A program made the translations under genes and the position numbers. A DNA stretch of 64,000 bases. Origin: Polyangiaceae bacterium. Its GTDB lineage: Bacteria; Myxococcota_A; Polyangia; Polyangiales; Polyangiaceae. The stretch spans positions 372,001 through 436,000 of the forward strand of contig JAHBVX010000003.1 in NCBI GenBank assembly GCA_019637295.1, written 5' to 3'. Shown in pieces: positions 1 to 9,501 of this stretch; position 1 is the stretch's first letter; each line of letters begins with the position of its first letter. The notes under the pieces were generated by a model. That model had not been told where the DNA came from and did not search any database. It worked only from the letters and a program-made list of their open reading frames with translations.

Positions 1-909
1 CGATTTGCGTCTGCAGGGTGGTCGGTCAGCCGCATCGTCGGACCCCTGACGCCGGACGGACTGTATGGCATCGGGGGCGTGACCTTTCGCGCTCCCCCGG
101 GCTCGCGTGCCCGCTTCGGAACCGCGCGTCAGGGTAGCTACGGACGCGCGGTCTCCCGTTTCGTGGTCGCTTACCTGGCGCAGCCAGCTGGAGGCACCCT
201 GCGGCTGAACCTGAACGGAAAGCCGCTGCGCGACGTCGACACCGCTTCGGCAGAAGTCGGGGTGCGCTACGAGACGGTGCTGGTTCCGGATGGCGCCCAC
301 GAGCTCGAGGTCGTGACGGTACGCGGCGTGACCCGAGCATTCGGGGTCGTGATGGAGCGTGACGTGCCGGGGGCGGTGCTCGACGCCATCGGCATCCAGG
401 GAGCCCGCATTCGCTTCCTCGACAAGCAAGACGACGAGCACTGGGCCGAGCAGCTGCGCTGGCGAAGCCCGGATCTGGTGATCTATCAGTTTGGCGCCAA
501 CGAGAGCGGCGATGGCTTCGCCTACCCGATGGACGACTACCGACGCACGATGATCGACGTCCTCCAGCAGGGTCGGCGCGCGTTGCCCGGCGCCGGCTGC
601 CTGGTCGTGGGCGCCATGGATCGCGCCGAGAAGGTCGGCGGGTCCTTGCGCAGCATGCCGGTCATCGCCGCCATCGTGAAGGAGCAGCGGGTGGCGGCGC
701 GCGAGGTGGGCTGCGGGTTCTTCGACACCCTGAAGGCCATGGGCGGCCCGGGCTCGATGGCGGCCTGGGTAGAGCGCGGCCTGGGACAGGCCGACCTCAC
801 GCACCCGACGGGCAGCGGCTCGGAGGTGCTCGCGAGCTGGCTGTACCGCGCGCTGATGCAAGCGTACTCGGCTTGGGCGACCTCCGCCCAGCCGGCCTCA
901 CAGCCCTAG
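1..909 (+). CDS. SGNH/GDSL-family esterase, 5' end outside window
   Basis: The reading frame is open from base 1, so the N-terminus, including the nucleophile block (GDS), lies outside the window; about 302 residues are visible. Block III appears as GANES near visible residue 165 and the catalytic Asp-His pair as DLTHP near residue 265, the normal spacing for an SGNH hydrolase. A beta-sandwich-like stretch (residues about 25-120) precedes the hydrolase part. The protein resembles the convergent neighbour at 898-2217 in both the block around GxxGAR and the C-terminal half, so the two look like diverged paralogues. SGNH enzymes of this sort commonly remove or transfer acetyl groups on cell-envelope polysaccharide; the substrate here is not deducible. 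The last 12 bases overlap the neighbour's 3' end. Confidence 0.85.
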   Translation, partial: RFASAGWSVSRIVGPLTPDGLYGIGGVTFRAPPGSRARFGTARQGSYGRAVSRFVVAYLAQPAGGTLRLNLNGKPLRDVDTASAEVGVRYETVLVPDGAHELEVVTVRGVTRAFGVVMERDVPGAVLDAIGIQGARIRFLDKQDDEHWAEQLRWRSPDLVIYQFGANESGDGFAYPMDDYRRTMIDVLQQGRRALPGAGCLVVGAMDRAEKVGGSLRSMPVIAAIVKEQRVAAREVGCGFFDTLKAMGGPGSMAAWVERGLGQADLTHPTGSGSEVLASWLYRALMQAYSAWATSAQPASQP

Positions 910-2217
910 GGCAGCGCTCATCGCGCGACCGAGGGCGTCGTAACCTCGCGCCGTGAGGTGCACTCGATCTTGCGCCGCCAGCGGCGGCGATTTGGTCATC
1001 CAGGTCGTGAAGCCGCCGGGGCCACCCATCGCGCGGGCTGCGCTGAAGTACGCACAGCCACTCTCGGCGGCGACGCTCTCGACCACCTGATCGAGCTCCG
1101 CGACGCGCGGAACCGACGTACCGTCCGGCAGGGCCATGTCCGTGGGACCGACGAGCACGCAGTCCACGCCCGGGACGGCCTCTGCGATGCGGCCGACCAA
1201 GCCGCTCAAATGAGCGCGATAGCGCGCTGCAGCGAGGGTCGACGCCGCTTCGTTCGTTCCGTACGCGACCACGACCAGCGATGGGGCACGCGCGCGCACC
1301 TGCGCCGCGAAGCTCTGCGCGTCCCACGCCAGCGCCGTCGCCGCGCGCGCGCCGTTGATGCCGACAGTATCGACGACGACGCCCGGCTCGACGCTCTCGA
1401 CGATGAGGCCGAACAGTTCTGGCTCACCGCGCACTCCCGTGACGGTGAGCGTGGAGCGAGCGTCACCCTGGAGCTCGACACGCTCGATGTCGGACTGGGC
1501 GGTGCCAGAGATGGTCCTCGGCTTGTCGCCGCTCAGCTCCAGCGTGAATTTCGCGCCGCTTGGCGTGCGATGCAGCAGCGTGAAGCGCATCCGCCCGCTC
1601 GCCGCGCCGTCGAGCAACGTCACGCGCGCGACCGAGTCGGCGCCCAGGGGGATCGCGCGCTGCCCCGACAGACCGAAGACGCCGTCTTTGAAGCGCGCGG
1701 ACGCCGCTGGGTTGGTCGGCTCGCGACGCCACTTGCCGTCCACCTTCACGCTGACGAGGGAGTGCCGATAAGGCTTGATGCCCAGCGAGACGAACCCGGG
1801 CCCACCCTTACCGTAGCGCGCCTGCAGCGGCGCACGCAGCGCGTGGGGCCAGAAGTCGGCGTGCGTGTGCGAATCCCCGAGCCACAGCACGACCACCGGA
1901 GCGGTTCGGGCGTTGCGGCCGAGCTCGGCGAGCGCGGCGCGGAAGCCATCGAGGCGGGCGCCGCGGGCCGGGTTCGGCGTGGAGCCCGCGGCCGGCGGCG
2001 GGAGGGGTTCGATGGCGTCCGCGGTGGCGGCGGAGGCCGAGACGGCGGGAGGGGCGCTCGCCTGCGCCTCGGGCGAGGGTTCGACAGCCGCCGCAACCGC
2101 GGGGTCGGCGGCGACGAGGGGAGCGCGCGTGCTCGACGCCGCGCACGTCAGCGCCAGGACAGCCGCGCCGAGCGCGAGCCCCAAATCGGCGCTCGAGTCC
2201 AAGGAGCCGCGCGTCAC
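898..2217 (-). CDS. Secreted SGNH/GDSL-family esterase
   Basis: 439 residues. An N-terminal hydrophobic stretch (about 12-27) is followed by an Ala/Pro-rich linker to residue 85, indicating export; the Cys at 25 could be lipidated but the lipobox is poor. Catalytic blocks are GDSHTH (114-119), YGTNE (about 318-322) and DRVHL (about 418-422), giving Ser, Asn and the Asp/His pair. The GTG start overlaps the stop of the upstream SDR-like gene in a GTGA junction, so translation is probably coupled and this is the last gene of the leftward ihfA-merR-ssb run. It is paralogous to the converging gene at the window start. Likely role: esterase or O-acyl transfer on a surface polymer (inference). Confidence 0.85.
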   Translation of the reverse strand: MTRGSLDSSADLGLALGAAVLALTCAASSTRAPLVAADPAVAAAVEPSPEAQASAPPAVSASAATADAIEPLPPPAAGSTPNPARGARLDGFRAALAELGRNARTAPVVVLWLGDSHTHADFWPHALRAPLQARYGKGGPGFVSLGIKPYRHSLVSVKVDGKWRREPTNPAASARFKDGVFGLSGQRAIPLGADSVARVTLLDGAASGRMRFTLLHRTPSGAKFTLELSGDKPRTISGTAQSDIERVELQGDARSTLTVTGVRGEPELFGLIVESVEPGVVVDTVGINGARAATALAWDAQSFAAQVRARAPSLVVVAYGTNEAASTLAAARYRAHLSGLVGRIAEAVPGVDCVLVGPTDMALPDGTSVPRVAELDQVVESVAAESGCAYFSAARAMGGPGGFTTWMTKSPPLAAQDRVHLTARGYDALGRAMSAALGL

Positions 2218-3332
2218 AGCAGCGCGTCCTCCGCCTCCGCGCCGTCGCCTTGTCTCCGCTCGGCGACCCGCTTCTTCACGTACGCGACTAGCGCGTCCAC
2301 GTAGTCTTCGAAGGGCGGACAGTCGATGGCGCTGCCCGCCAGCGCCGCGTCGGCATTGGTCGTGTCGTAGCGCACCGGAGTGGACAACAGATCGACGAAC
2401 GCCCGCGGGCTCTTGCTCACCAGGTGCACCCCCGGCGCGCTGAGCAGCGCCTTGGTGATGTTGGTCGGGATGAAGCCACCCGGCAGCCGCTTGCCGCCCG
2501 CGTTGGCGACCAACTCGAAGACGCGGCGTACCGTGAGCGGGCGCGGATCGGCGATGTGGAAGGTCCTGCCACGAGCATCGGCGCGCCTGCCGATGCGGTG
2601 CGCCGCGCGCACGACATAATCGATGGGTACCAGGTTCATGGGGGCATCCCCCCGGGTCGGCAAGGGCACGGGCAAATCCTGCGGCGCGCCCACGATGAGC
2701 AGGATGAGCATGTACGGACCATCGAAGCTGTCCACCTCGCCCGTGCGCGAGTCACCCACGATCTGCGTCGGGCGAACGATCACGATCGGCAACTCCGAGC
2801 TGTAGCGGCCGAGCAGGCGCTCGGCTCGCGCCAGCGTCTCTTCGACGGGCGTTCGGAAGGTCTGGCCCATGACCAGCTCGTCCTCGCGCACCACACCCGT
2901 GCGGTTGCCGCTCACCACGGCGCTGGAGTGAACCACCACGCTCTGGAGTTGCTTGGCGTAGCGCGCGAACTCGACCACCTCGCGGGCACCACCTACGTTG
3001 AGCTGCTCAGCGACCTCGCGCTCGGCGCCCGGATAGGTGATCTGAGCCACATGGTGAAAGCGATCCACCGCACCCGCGAGCTCCCGGTACTCCTTGCCGC
3101 TGAGACCGAGATCCATGCTCGCGGCGTCCCCGGCCAGACACACGAGCCGCTTTCGCTGCTCGGGGGGCAGACCACCCACCGCCCGCGCCGCCTCCGTCTC
3201 GAACTGGGGCTTGACCAACACGTGCACCAACGTCTTGGGCTCTGCGGCGAGCAGGTGCTCGACCATCTTCCGTGCCCGAAAGCTGGGAAACCCCGTGACC
3301 AGCACTTCTTCGTCGTAGCCGCGTCTGGCCAT
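2214..3332 (-). CDS. SDR-like protein (NAD-binding domain 4 type) with degenerate active site
   Basis: 372 residues, ATG start just after the MM at the end of the neighbour; the longer frame upstream runs inside the lipoprotein gene and is not used. The order of elements is that of extended SDR / male-sterility-type proteins: an N-terminal VLVTGF strand-loop, a VVHSSAVVSG serine strand, and IVIVRPTQIVGDSRTGEVDS after the helix that normally carries YxxxK. Two hallmark features are missing: the glycine motif reads TGFPSFRA instead of TGxxGxxG, and the position of YxxxK reads VEETL. So NAD(P) binding and catalysis are both doubtful. It ends in a 4-base overlap with the SGNH gene and starts 7 bp after the lipoprotein gene, so it is in the same operon. 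Confidence 0.7.
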   Translation of the reverse strand: MARRGYDEEVLVTGFPSFRARKMVEHLLAAEPKTLVHVLVKPQFETEAARAVGGLPPEQRKRLVCLAGDAASMDLGLSGKEYRELAGAVDRFHHVAQITYPGAEREVAEQLNVGGAREVVEFARYAKQLQSVVVHSSAVVSGNRTGVVREDELVMGQTFRTPVEETLARAERLLGRYSSELPIVIVRPTQIVGDSRTGEVDSFDGPYMLILLIVGAPQDLPVPLPTRGDAPMNLVPIDYVVRAAHRIGRRADARGRTFHIADPRPLTVRRVFELVANAGGKRLPGGFIPTNITKALLSAPGVHLVSKSPRAFVDLLSTPVRYDTTNADAALAGSAIDCPPFEDYVDALVAYVKKRVAERRQGDGAEAEDALL

Positions 3333-3339
3333 GATGCGC

Positions 3340-5112
3340 TCAGCGCCCGAGGATGGCACCCTTGACGAGGGCGCGAAGCGACTCGCGGTCGAGCACGAGC
3401 TCGAGCCAGGGATGCGACTCACGCTTGCCCAGCGCCAAGGTGGCCACCCCCTGGGCCTCGCTCTCCGCTCGCGGCAACAAGGCGCCGGGGCGGACCGCGG
3501 CGACGAACGCCGCGCGATCGCCGAGTCGCTCGACCGCCGCCGCGGCATTCGGCGAGCCAGCCCAGGTGCGGTCTCCCGTGGCGGTGCTCAGCGTCACCAG
3601 CAACGGAACTGCGTCCTTGGCAACGGCGCCAAGGGCGACGCCATCCTGGACCGTCCAGAGCACATCGATGGGTTCCGGCGCGGCCGCCTTGGTGCCGCTG
3701 GGGTCCGCGCCCAGCCGCATGCCGCTGGGTTTGACGGTGAGCAGGACGCGCTCCACCCGGGTTGGGAGCCCGGCGACGGTCGCGGTGCTTCGCTTGACGG
3801 TCATGTCCCCGGCGAACTGGCGCAGGGGCTCCTTGAAGGCCGGCAGCTCGAGCAGTCCGAACAGGGCCTTGGCGCCGGCGTCGAAGGCCTTCGGATCCGA
3901 GAGCGAACCCCGATACACGACCCCGCTCGGGTCGCCGAGCAGCACGCCCACCACAGCGTCGTCGCCCCGCCCCACGGCGAGCTGCGATAACGCCGCGGAC
4001 ACCTTCTTGGCATCCGCGGGGGACAGTCGCTCCGCGAGCAGCTTACTCACGCTCGCGGTCGTGGACTCGGCACCCTCCATGCGAGCCGCCGCGGTGGAGC
4101 GTGACTGGATCGCCAGCACCGTGGTGGCAGGCAGGGACAACAGGGGCCGTGCGTCTCCGGCGCTGAGGCCCCGCACCCAATCCATCGCCTCCTTGGAGCT
4201 ACCCGGGTTGACCTCCGCACGTAGCGCGGTGACCCCGGCTCGAGACTCGAGCGTGACGCGGGCGCCGTCGGCGTTCTCGAGCACCTCGAGCAGCGCGGCG
4301 ACCTTGTCCCCGAGGCCGAGCAGCGCAGCCTGCGGATCGCCGAAATCCGGCGTCCGCCCGCCGCGCTTCTGCCGATTGTCCCGATCCGCGACGTCGAGCG
4401 CGTCCCGGGTGGACTGCCAGCGCTGTTTCACCAGCGCATGCACCGGTCCCCGCAGCGCGCCTTTGGCGATCTCGGCGATCACGCCGCTGCCCGTAACCCG
4501 CCTGCGGTGCAGCGAGCGTCCCACGTACGGCCCGAGCTGATCCATCGCCTCGGAGCTCTGGCTGAACAGGAGGCGGTTGCCGATCACGGCGAGCGTCACA
4601 TCGGCGCTAGCCTTGCCAGGCTTGGCGACGAGGCGAGTCAGCCCGCTGCCATCGTCGCGGCGAGCATCGAAGCGCGCGTTGTCCCCGGTGCTGAGGTTGG
4701 CGATGAGCTCGGGGCCGCTGCGCACCTGCGCGCCGAGCACGACCAGCGGCTCGCCGGTGGCAGCCATCATCACGCCGCCCACCGTCAGCGCTCGGTCGTC
4801 GAAGGCTTCGGCGACGGTGAGCGGTAGGCCGAGGACCGTCGCCAGCAGCAAGCCATACGACTGAGGCAGGAGCGCAACGCCGGCGGTGTCCCGCAGTCCG
4901 CGCCAGGTCTCCCCCGGAGCCGGGACGAACAGGTCGGCGATCAGGCCTTCGGGGGCGGGGACCGGACTGAGCTCCGCCGCGGCCGCCGACGCCGAGGAGG
5001 ACGGGGCCTTGGAGCTGTCGTCACAGCCGGAGCAGCCCGCGGTCAGTGACAGGCACAGCGCGGCTACCCAGCCGAGTCGCTCAGAACGGGATGTCGTCGT
5101 CGCCGCCGCCAT
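3340..5112 (-). CDS. Large lipoprotein of unknown function
   Basis: 590 residues from the ATG at 5112. This start gives a clean lipoprotein signal: SERLGW, hydrophobic run, then LTAGC with the lipidated Cys at residue 27, followed by a Ser/Ala-rich linker. Longer starts would read through the glycine-rich part of ssb. The body has no motif I recognise; it alternates beta-rich segments and Ala/Leu-rich helices and has a general resemblance to DUF3352-like lipoproteins. Its first 32 bases overlap the 3' end of ssb, including the codons of the SSB acidic tip. It is followed 7 bp later by the SDR-like gene. Function unknown; probably anchored in the outer or inner membrane facing the periplasm. 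Confidence 0.75.
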   Translation of the reverse strand: MAAATTTSRSERLGWVAALCLSLTAGCSGCDDSSKAPSSSASAAAAELSPVPAPEGLIADLFVPAPGETWRGLRDTAGVALLPQSYGLLLATVLGLPLTVAEAFDDRALTVGGVMMAATGEPLVVLGAQVRSGPELIANLSTGDNARFDARRDDGSGLTRLVAKPGKASADVTLAVIGNRLLFSQSSEAMDQLGPYVGRSLHRRRVTGSGVIAEIAKGALRGPVHALVKQRWQSTRDALDVADRDNRQKRGGRTPDFGDPQAALLGLGDKVAALLEVLENADGARVTLESRAGVTALRAEVNPGSSKEAMDWVRGLSAGDARPLLSLPATTVLAIQSRSTAAARMEGAESTTASVSKLLAERLSPADAKKVSAALSQLAVGRGDDAVVGVLLGDPSGVVYRGSLSDPKAFDAGAKALFGLLELPAFKEPLRQFAGDMTVKRSTATVAGLPTRVERVLLTVKPSGMRLGADPSGTKAAAPEPIDVLWTVQDGVALGAVAKDAVPLLVTLSTATGDRTWAGSPNAAAAVERLGDRAAFVAAVRPGALLPRAESEAQGVATLALGKRESHPWLELVLDRESLRALVKGAILGR

Positions 5113-5563
5113 AGTCCGCGTCATCGTAGCCCCCGCCGCCGCCGCCGCCACCACCACTGGTGTCACTCGGGGGGCCGAAGTCGTCCCGAGGGGCGCCACC
5201 ACCGCCGCCACCGCCACCGCCGCGTCCCCCGCCGCCACCGGCCAAGATCACGTTGCTGGCGACGATCTCGGTGCGATAGCGCTTGTTGCCATCACGGTCG
5301 TCGTAGCTGCTGGTGCGCAACCCACCCTCGATGAACAGCCGGCTGCCTTTGGTCAGGAACTTGCCGAGTGCCTCGGCACGTCGCCCCCACACCACCACGT
5401 TGTGCCACTCGGTCCGCTCCTGACGGACGCGGTTCTTGTCCACGTAGCTCTCGGTCGTGGCCAGGCGCATCTTGAGCACCGCTTGGCCGCCGCTGGTCGT
5501 GCGCAGCTCCGGATCGGCTCCGAGATTGCCCAGCAACAGCACGCGATTGAGACCCTCTGCCAT
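5081..5563 (-). CDS. ssb: Single-stranded DNA-binding protein
   Basis: 160 residues. Residues 1-105 are a standard OB fold ([19 protein letters not shown] near the start; [35 protein letters not shown]). Then comes a linker that is nearly pure glycine, interrupted by a short acidic patch, and the invariant protein-recruiting tip DDDIPF at the very end. The glycine linker is longer and purer than in E. coli SSB. It binds ssDNA as a tetramer and recruits replication and repair enzymes through the tip. It lies 54 bp after the merR-type gene in the ihfA-merR-ssb order and overlaps the downstream lipoprotein gene by 32 bp. Confidence 0.97.
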   Translation of the reverse strand: MAEGLNRVLLLGNLGADPELRTTSGGQAVLKMRLATTESYVDKNRVRQERTEWHNVVVWGRRAEALGKFLTKGSRLFIEGGLRTSSYDDRDGNKRYRTEIVASNVILAGGGGGRGGGGGGGGGAPRDDFGPPSDTSGGGGGGGGGYDDADYGGGDDDIPF

Positions 5564-5617
5564 GACTCTCCTCCGCCCAATAGGGCCGCCCCGACATGGA
5601 CGACCGCGAGCCGTGCG

Positions 5618-6055
5618 TCAAGCCTCTCGGCTGGGCTCGCTCGGGCGCTCGAGTCCGTCGAGCATGGCCTGCACATCGCTGCGGAGCTCCGTCAGCTTGC
5701 TCCGCAGCGCCTCCGGCTGCAGGCCGGCGGCGGGAGCGACCCCAGCAGCGACTGCGGCCGGAGCGGGCTCGGGAGCGGGCGCCGCAGCTTGCTCTGCCGG
5801 CGCCGGTGCGGCGATCCCCTCGCGGAGGCGCTTGCGCGCGCCCGCGATGGTGAAGCCGTGATTGTAGAGGAGATCCTTGACGTTCAGCAGCTTCTCGACG
5901 TCGCGCCGCGAATACACCCGCTGGCCGCGCGCCGACTTCTGCGGGCGAATGGTGCGAAACTCCGTCTCCCAGTAGCGCAGAACGTGGGGCTCTACGCCCA
6001 CGATGTCGGCGACCTCGCCGATTCGATAGTACAGCTTCACGGGCGGCGTCGGCAC
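5618..6055 (-). CDS. MerR-family transcriptional regulator
   Basis: 145 residues. The N-terminal winged helix is clear: [22 protein letters not shown] at about 9-30 and the wing around [13 protein letters not shown] at 43-56. After the DNA-binding domain (to about residue 80) there is only a low-complexity Ala/Pro linker and a short C-terminal helix ([20 protein letters not shown]), which probably dimerises; there are no metal-binding cysteines and no ligand domain. A MerR-type gene directly behind ihfA is a widely conserved arrangement in proteobacteria-like genomes. It starts 13 bp after the ihfA stop and is probably co-transcribed with ihfA and ssb. Confidence 0.92.
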   Translation of the reverse strand: MPTPPVKLYYRIGEVADIVGVEPHVLRYWETEFRTIRPQKSARGQRVYSRRDVEKLLNVKDLLYNHGFTIAGARKRLREGIAAPAPAEQAAAPAPEPAPAAVAAGVAPAAGLQPEALRSKLTELRSDVQAMLDGLERPSEPSREA

Positions 6056-6068
6056 GTCGACGAACCGT

Positions 6069-6377
6069 TCACCCCGCCTCGCCGTCCCCAGCAGAGCGCT
6101 CGTCGTTCAACGCTTGCTTGAGCAGCTGGCTGGCCTTGAAGTTCAGCACGCGGCGAGCCGTGATGACGATGGGATCCCCGGTTTGGGGGTTTCGACCCTG
6201 CCGCTGGCGCTTGTCTCGGAGCACGAAGTTCCCGAAGCCCGAGATCTTGATCTTCTCGCCGCGCCCCAGCGTCTCTTTCATCGTCTCGAACACCAGATCC
6301 ACCAGGTCCGCGGACTCCTTCTTCGAGAAGCCTCCGAGCCGGGTGTACACGGCGGTGACGATTTCGGCCTTGGTCAT
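6069..6377 (-). CDS. ihfA: Integration host factor subunit alpha / HU-family protein
   Basis: 102 residues from the ATG at 6377; the frame is open further upstream, but [20 protein letters not shown] is the usual family start and is preceded by a GAGGG Shine-Dalgarno. The DNA-binding arm [20 protein letters not shown] and the dimer core [14 protein letters not shown] match IHF-alpha/HU proteins. It bends DNA as a dimer in nucleoid structure, recombination and promoter activation, including sigma-54 promoters, of which one candidate occurs at 42.76 kb in this window. It is the first gene of the leftward ihfA-merR-ssb run. Confidence 0.94.
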   Translation of the reverse strand: MTKAEIVTAVYTRLGGFSKKESADLVDLVFETMKETLGRGEKIKISGFGNFVLRDKRQRQGRNPQTGDPIVITARRVLNFKASQLLKQALNDERSAGDGEAG

Positions 6378-6421
6378 GAACCCTCGGTCGCGACGCGCGG
6401 GCTGTGCAGAGCCCAGGGCCA

Positions 6422-6450
6422 TCCTACCCCCAACCACACACAAGTCCATC
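6422..6450 (-). promoter_or_regulatory. Candidate ihfA promoter
   Basis: On the minus strand upstream of ihfA, TGGACT is followed after 16 bases by TAGGAT, a plausible -35/-10 pair. Unlike most promoters in this window it leaves a leader of about 35-40 nt and a proper Shine-Dalgarno before the ATG. Confidence 0.35.
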
Positions 6451-6487
6451 GGAATGTGGCCAGCGCCGGCCTCCCTCCCGGCGCGAA

Positions 6488-8008
6488 TCAGGCCGCTCGC
6501 GCGACCTCGGGCTGCTCGAGCGACTCGCTGACGACCTCGGCGGGCGACGCGGCGACGTCCCGGCTGTCGACGCGCATCCCCAGCTGTTCCGCCGTGACCG
6601 AGGCGGCGACGTAGGCGTAGCCGAACATGAACAGCGTCGCGAATGGCGTCGCAAACCAGTGGTTGGTCTGGATGCTGGCGACGACGCTGGCGGCTGACCA
6701 GGTCGCGAGCCCAATCTCGAGCCAGGGCAGACGTGCCGTCTGGCGGTAGCGACCCGCCACGATCCCCTTCTTGGGGGTGCGTACGAACTCACCACTCATG
6801 CTGCGCATGCCCTCCCACACCGCACGCGTCAGGTGCGGCGCGAGCCCGGCGCCCAGCGCGATGAGCACGGGCAGCCTGCGGAGCGCCGAGCGTGCCTTGC
6901 CGCCCTGCGCGCGCTCCGCCTCCATGTAGAACGTGGCCAGAGAGCCGGTTGCGCCCAAGACCAACGGCAGGTCGATGATGAACATCGTCTTCACGTCCGT
7001 GGCGGGCATGGCGATCAGCGCTGGCAGAAGCAGCACCGACAGCAGCATCATCAGCGGATAGGCGAAGTGCGGCAGCAGGTGAAACATCGCCTCCACCCGC
7101 TGCCCACGCGTGAGTGGAGCGCGCAGGACGCGACGGATCAGCTTGCGCGCGGTCTGCACGGTGCCCTTGGCCCAGCGGTACTGCTGCGCTCGGAACGCCG
7201 ACATGTCCTCCGGCAGCTCCGCCGGCGTGAGCACGTCGGGACGATACACGAAGCGATAGCCCGCGAGCTGTGCGCGGTAGGACAGGTCCAGGTCCTCGGT
7301 CAGGGTGTCGTGCTGCCAGCCTCCGGCGTCGAGGATCGCCTGACGGCGCCAGATGCCGCCGGTGCCCGAGAAGTTGAACATGAAGCCGGCGGCGAAGCGC
7401 GCGCGGTTCTCCACGAGGTGATGACCATCCAACATCAGCGCCTGGATCCGCGTGAGTAGGCTGTGCTCACGGTTGATGTGACCCCAGCGAGTCTGCACCA
7501 TGCCCACCTTCTCCTCGGCAAAGTGGCCGACGACCGAGCGCAAGAAATCCGGCTGCGGCACGAAGTCCGCGTCGAAGATGGCGATCAGCGTACCCTTGGC
7601 GCGCGAAAGGCCGTAGTCGAGCGCGCCTGCCTTGTAACCGACGCGATCGGGCCGACGCACGTACACGATGTCGATGCCCTTGGCCCGCAGCTCCTCGACC
7701 TTGGCCCGAGCGAGGGCGGCGGTCTCGTCGTTGGAGTCGTCGAGCACCTGGATCTCGAGGCGGTCACTCGGGTAGTCGATGGTCGCGGTCGCCTCGAGTA
7801 GCCGCGCGACGACGGTCGCCTCGTTGTAGAGCGGCAGCTGCACCGTGACGTGAGGCAACTCGGAGTCCGCGAGCTGGGGCGGGCGCGTGGCGCGCTCGAG
7901 CGTCCGCCGGTGCCGCAGGCACAGGATGACTAGGTGCGCGCGGTGGACGCCGTAGCAGCAGAGCAGGAGCAGAACGGAGAAGTAGAGAACGACGAGGAGG
8001 ATCTCCAT
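6488..8008 (-). CDS. Membrane glycosyltransferase, family GT2 (cellulose-synthase-like)
   Basis: 506 residues. A membrane segment at 3-25 precedes a GT2 catalytic domain (about 45-290) with the expected motifs: LPLYNE at 58-63, LDDSND, the DAD metal/UDP motif near 145, the acceptor-site TEDLDLSYRA near 232 and QQYRWAKG near 270 (the QxxRW motif of processive synthases). At least three further membrane segments lie in the C-terminal third (about 310-375 and 430-475). This is the architecture of processive or ceramide/sterol-type beta-glycosyltransferases that polymerise or transfer sugars at the inner membrane. The product is unknown. No partner PilZ, cellulase or export gene is adjacent. The 124-bp gap upstream contains an AT-rich patch around 8055-8070 that may hold the promoter. 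Confidence 0.9.
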   Translation of the reverse strand: MEILLVVLYFSVLLLLCCYGVHRAHLVILCLRHRRTLERATRPPQLADSELPHVTVQLPLYNEATVVARLLEATATIDYPSDRLEIQVLDDSNDETAALARAKVEELRAKGIDIVYVRRPDRVGYKAGALDYGLSRAKGTLIAIFDADFVPQPDFLRSVVGHFAEEKVGMVQTRWGHINREHSLLTRIQALMLDGHHLVENRARFAAGFMFNFSGTGGIWRRQAILDAGGWQHDTLTEDLDLSYRAQLAGYRFVYRPDVLTPAELPEDMSAFRAQQYRWAKGTVQTARKLIRRVLRAPLTRGQRVEAMFHLLPHFAYPLMMLLSVLLLPALIAMPATDVKTMFIIDLPLVLGATGSLATFYMEAERAQGGKARSALRRLPVLIALGAGLAPHLTRAVWEGMRSMSGEFVRTPKKGIVAGRYRQTARLPWLEIGLATWSAASVVASIQTNHWFATPFATLFMFGYAYVAASVTAEQLGMRVDSRDVAASPAEVVSESLEQPEVARAA

Positions 8009-8132
8009 GAGCTGGCTGCTGACGTAACACCCGGGAAAACGTCGATTGTCATCGAGTTGTAATTAGTTGCACGCCCTTGTCCCCGGGCCGCCCAGCCAGC
8101 CGAGGTTTGGAGACAAGTGCCGAAATTTGCAG

Positions 8133-9494
8133 CTACTTGCCGCCGATGAGCCAGTCGAGTCCCACGCCCAGGAAGAGCACCAAGTGCGCGGGATAGTCGA
8201 CGTCCCCCTGGGCTGCGACGATGTCCTGGCTGGCGGCCTTCCGCACGTCGACGGCGGCGCGGCCGCAGCCCTCCTGAGTGAGCTCGCTGACGGTGCCGAT
8301 CGAGAGGCCGGCCAGCGGCGACAGCGCGAAGGAGTCGCTGAGCGGGAAGCTGGCCCCCGCCGCGAGGCGCAGCGCGGTCCCCCCGGCGTTCCACGTCTCT
8401 TCGCAGGTGCGGCCGCCCTGGAACGTCACGGTCCGAGTCACCGTGAAGTCGTGCACGAGCATCAGATCGAGCTCGCCGAGCAAGTGGATACCTCCTACCG
8501 GAAAGGCCATCGTGCCGCCCAATCCGAACTGGGAGAACACGCCCTGGCTCGACGTGCGTTCGCTCACGTCCGTGCCGTATTGAAACGGCTGATCGAAGTC
8601 GGGCCCCGGCTTGAAGCCGTAGCCCCCGGCCACCACGTGAACCGTGAAGGTCGGGTTGAAGCGCAGTCCGCCGCGCAGCTCGAGACCACCACCCGCTCCG
8701 AACAGATCCTTGATGGGGACGTCGTAGGGTTGATCGTCGGGCGCCGGCCGAGTGGAGTTGGTCACACGAACGCCCACGCCCCGCGGAGACATGCCCAGCA
8801 GGCGCGCACTGAGGACGAAGCCGAGCTTGCTGGAGGACTCCTCGGCAGCGCCTGGGCGCGGTTCGCCGTCGCCCTCGGGCGGCGGCGTCGTCGCCGCGGT
8901 GGGATCGACGACCAGGGTGAGCCGCACGGTCTCGGTGGCCGCCTCCGCGAGCGCAACCTTCACCTCGGCGACCTTGTAGCCCCGCGCGGTGGCGACCACG
9001 GTATGCTCGCCGGGGTTCGTCAAGCGCTCCACGCCCAGCGCTGCCGGTGGCACGGCCGCGTCGTCGAGCTTGACGCTCAGCTCGGCTGCGCCCGCGGGCT
9101 CCACCTCGATGCGGAGCTTGGGGATTCGGGCCTGCACGTCCGGCAGCTCCTTGCGACCCTCGTTCACCGCATCCTTGAACGCCGCCGGTGCGTCCGCGCC
9201 GAGGGAGGTGCGGATCAAGCGCTGGTAGGTCTCCGCGCCTTCCACCAGCTGCCCGAGCTTGACCTGTGCCCGGGCAATGTAGAGCAGGTGGACCGGCGCG
9301 TCGAACAACGCCTGGGCGCGCTGCATGCGATCCAGCGCTTCAGCCCACTTCTCCGATCGAAACAGCTCGACGCCCTCGCCGGCCAGCTGGCGGGCGGTCC
9401 CCTTGTCGGCGGCAGACTGAGCCCCCGCGGTAGGCGCGAGCGCGAGGACCACGAGCCCCATCCCCAGAGCAGCCCGCGCGCACCGACGGATCAT
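8133..9494 (-). CDS. Exported TPR/PEGA-domain protein
   Basis: 453 residues with a Sec signal peptide cleaved after AGAQS (about residue 26). Residues 30-110 form helical repeats of TPR type (AEGVELFRSEKWAEALDRMQ, then ALFDAPVHLLYIARAQVKLG). Residues about 130-215 look like a PEGA domain (KLRIEVEPAGAAELSVKLDD, NPGEHTVVATARGYKVAEV). The remainder is rich in alternating hydrophobic and Gly residues and resembles a small outer-membrane barrel ending LVLFLGVGLDWLIGGK. It follows the Ser/Thr kinase gene by 57 bp; TPR-PEGA proteins are frequent neighbours of such kinases in myxobacteria. A well-formed promoter abuts its start, so it need not depend on the kinase transcript. Confidence 0.8.
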   Translation of the reverse strand: MIRRCARAALGMGLVVLALAPTAGAQSAADKGTARQLAGEGVELFRSEKWAEALDRMQRAQALFDAPVHLLYIARAQVKLGQLVEGAETYQRLIRTSLGADAPAAFKDAVNEGRKELPDVQARIPKLRIEVEPAGAAELSVKLDDAAVPPAALGVERLTNPGEHTVVATARGYKVAEVKVALAEAATETVRLTLVVDPTAATTPPPEGDGEPRPGAAEESSSKLGFVLSARLLGMSPRGVGVRVTNSTRPAPDDQPYDVPIKDLFGAGGGLELRGGLRFNPTFTVHVVAGGYGFKPGPDFDQPFQYGTDVSERTSSQGVFSQFGLGGTMAFPVGGIHLLGELDLMLVHDFTVTRTVTFQGGRTCEETWNAGGTALRLAAGASFPLSDSFALSPLAGLSIGTVSELTQEGCGRAAVDVRKAASQDIVAAQGDVDYPAHLVLFLGVGLDWLIGGK

Positions 9495-9501
9495 GAGTCC
9501 C

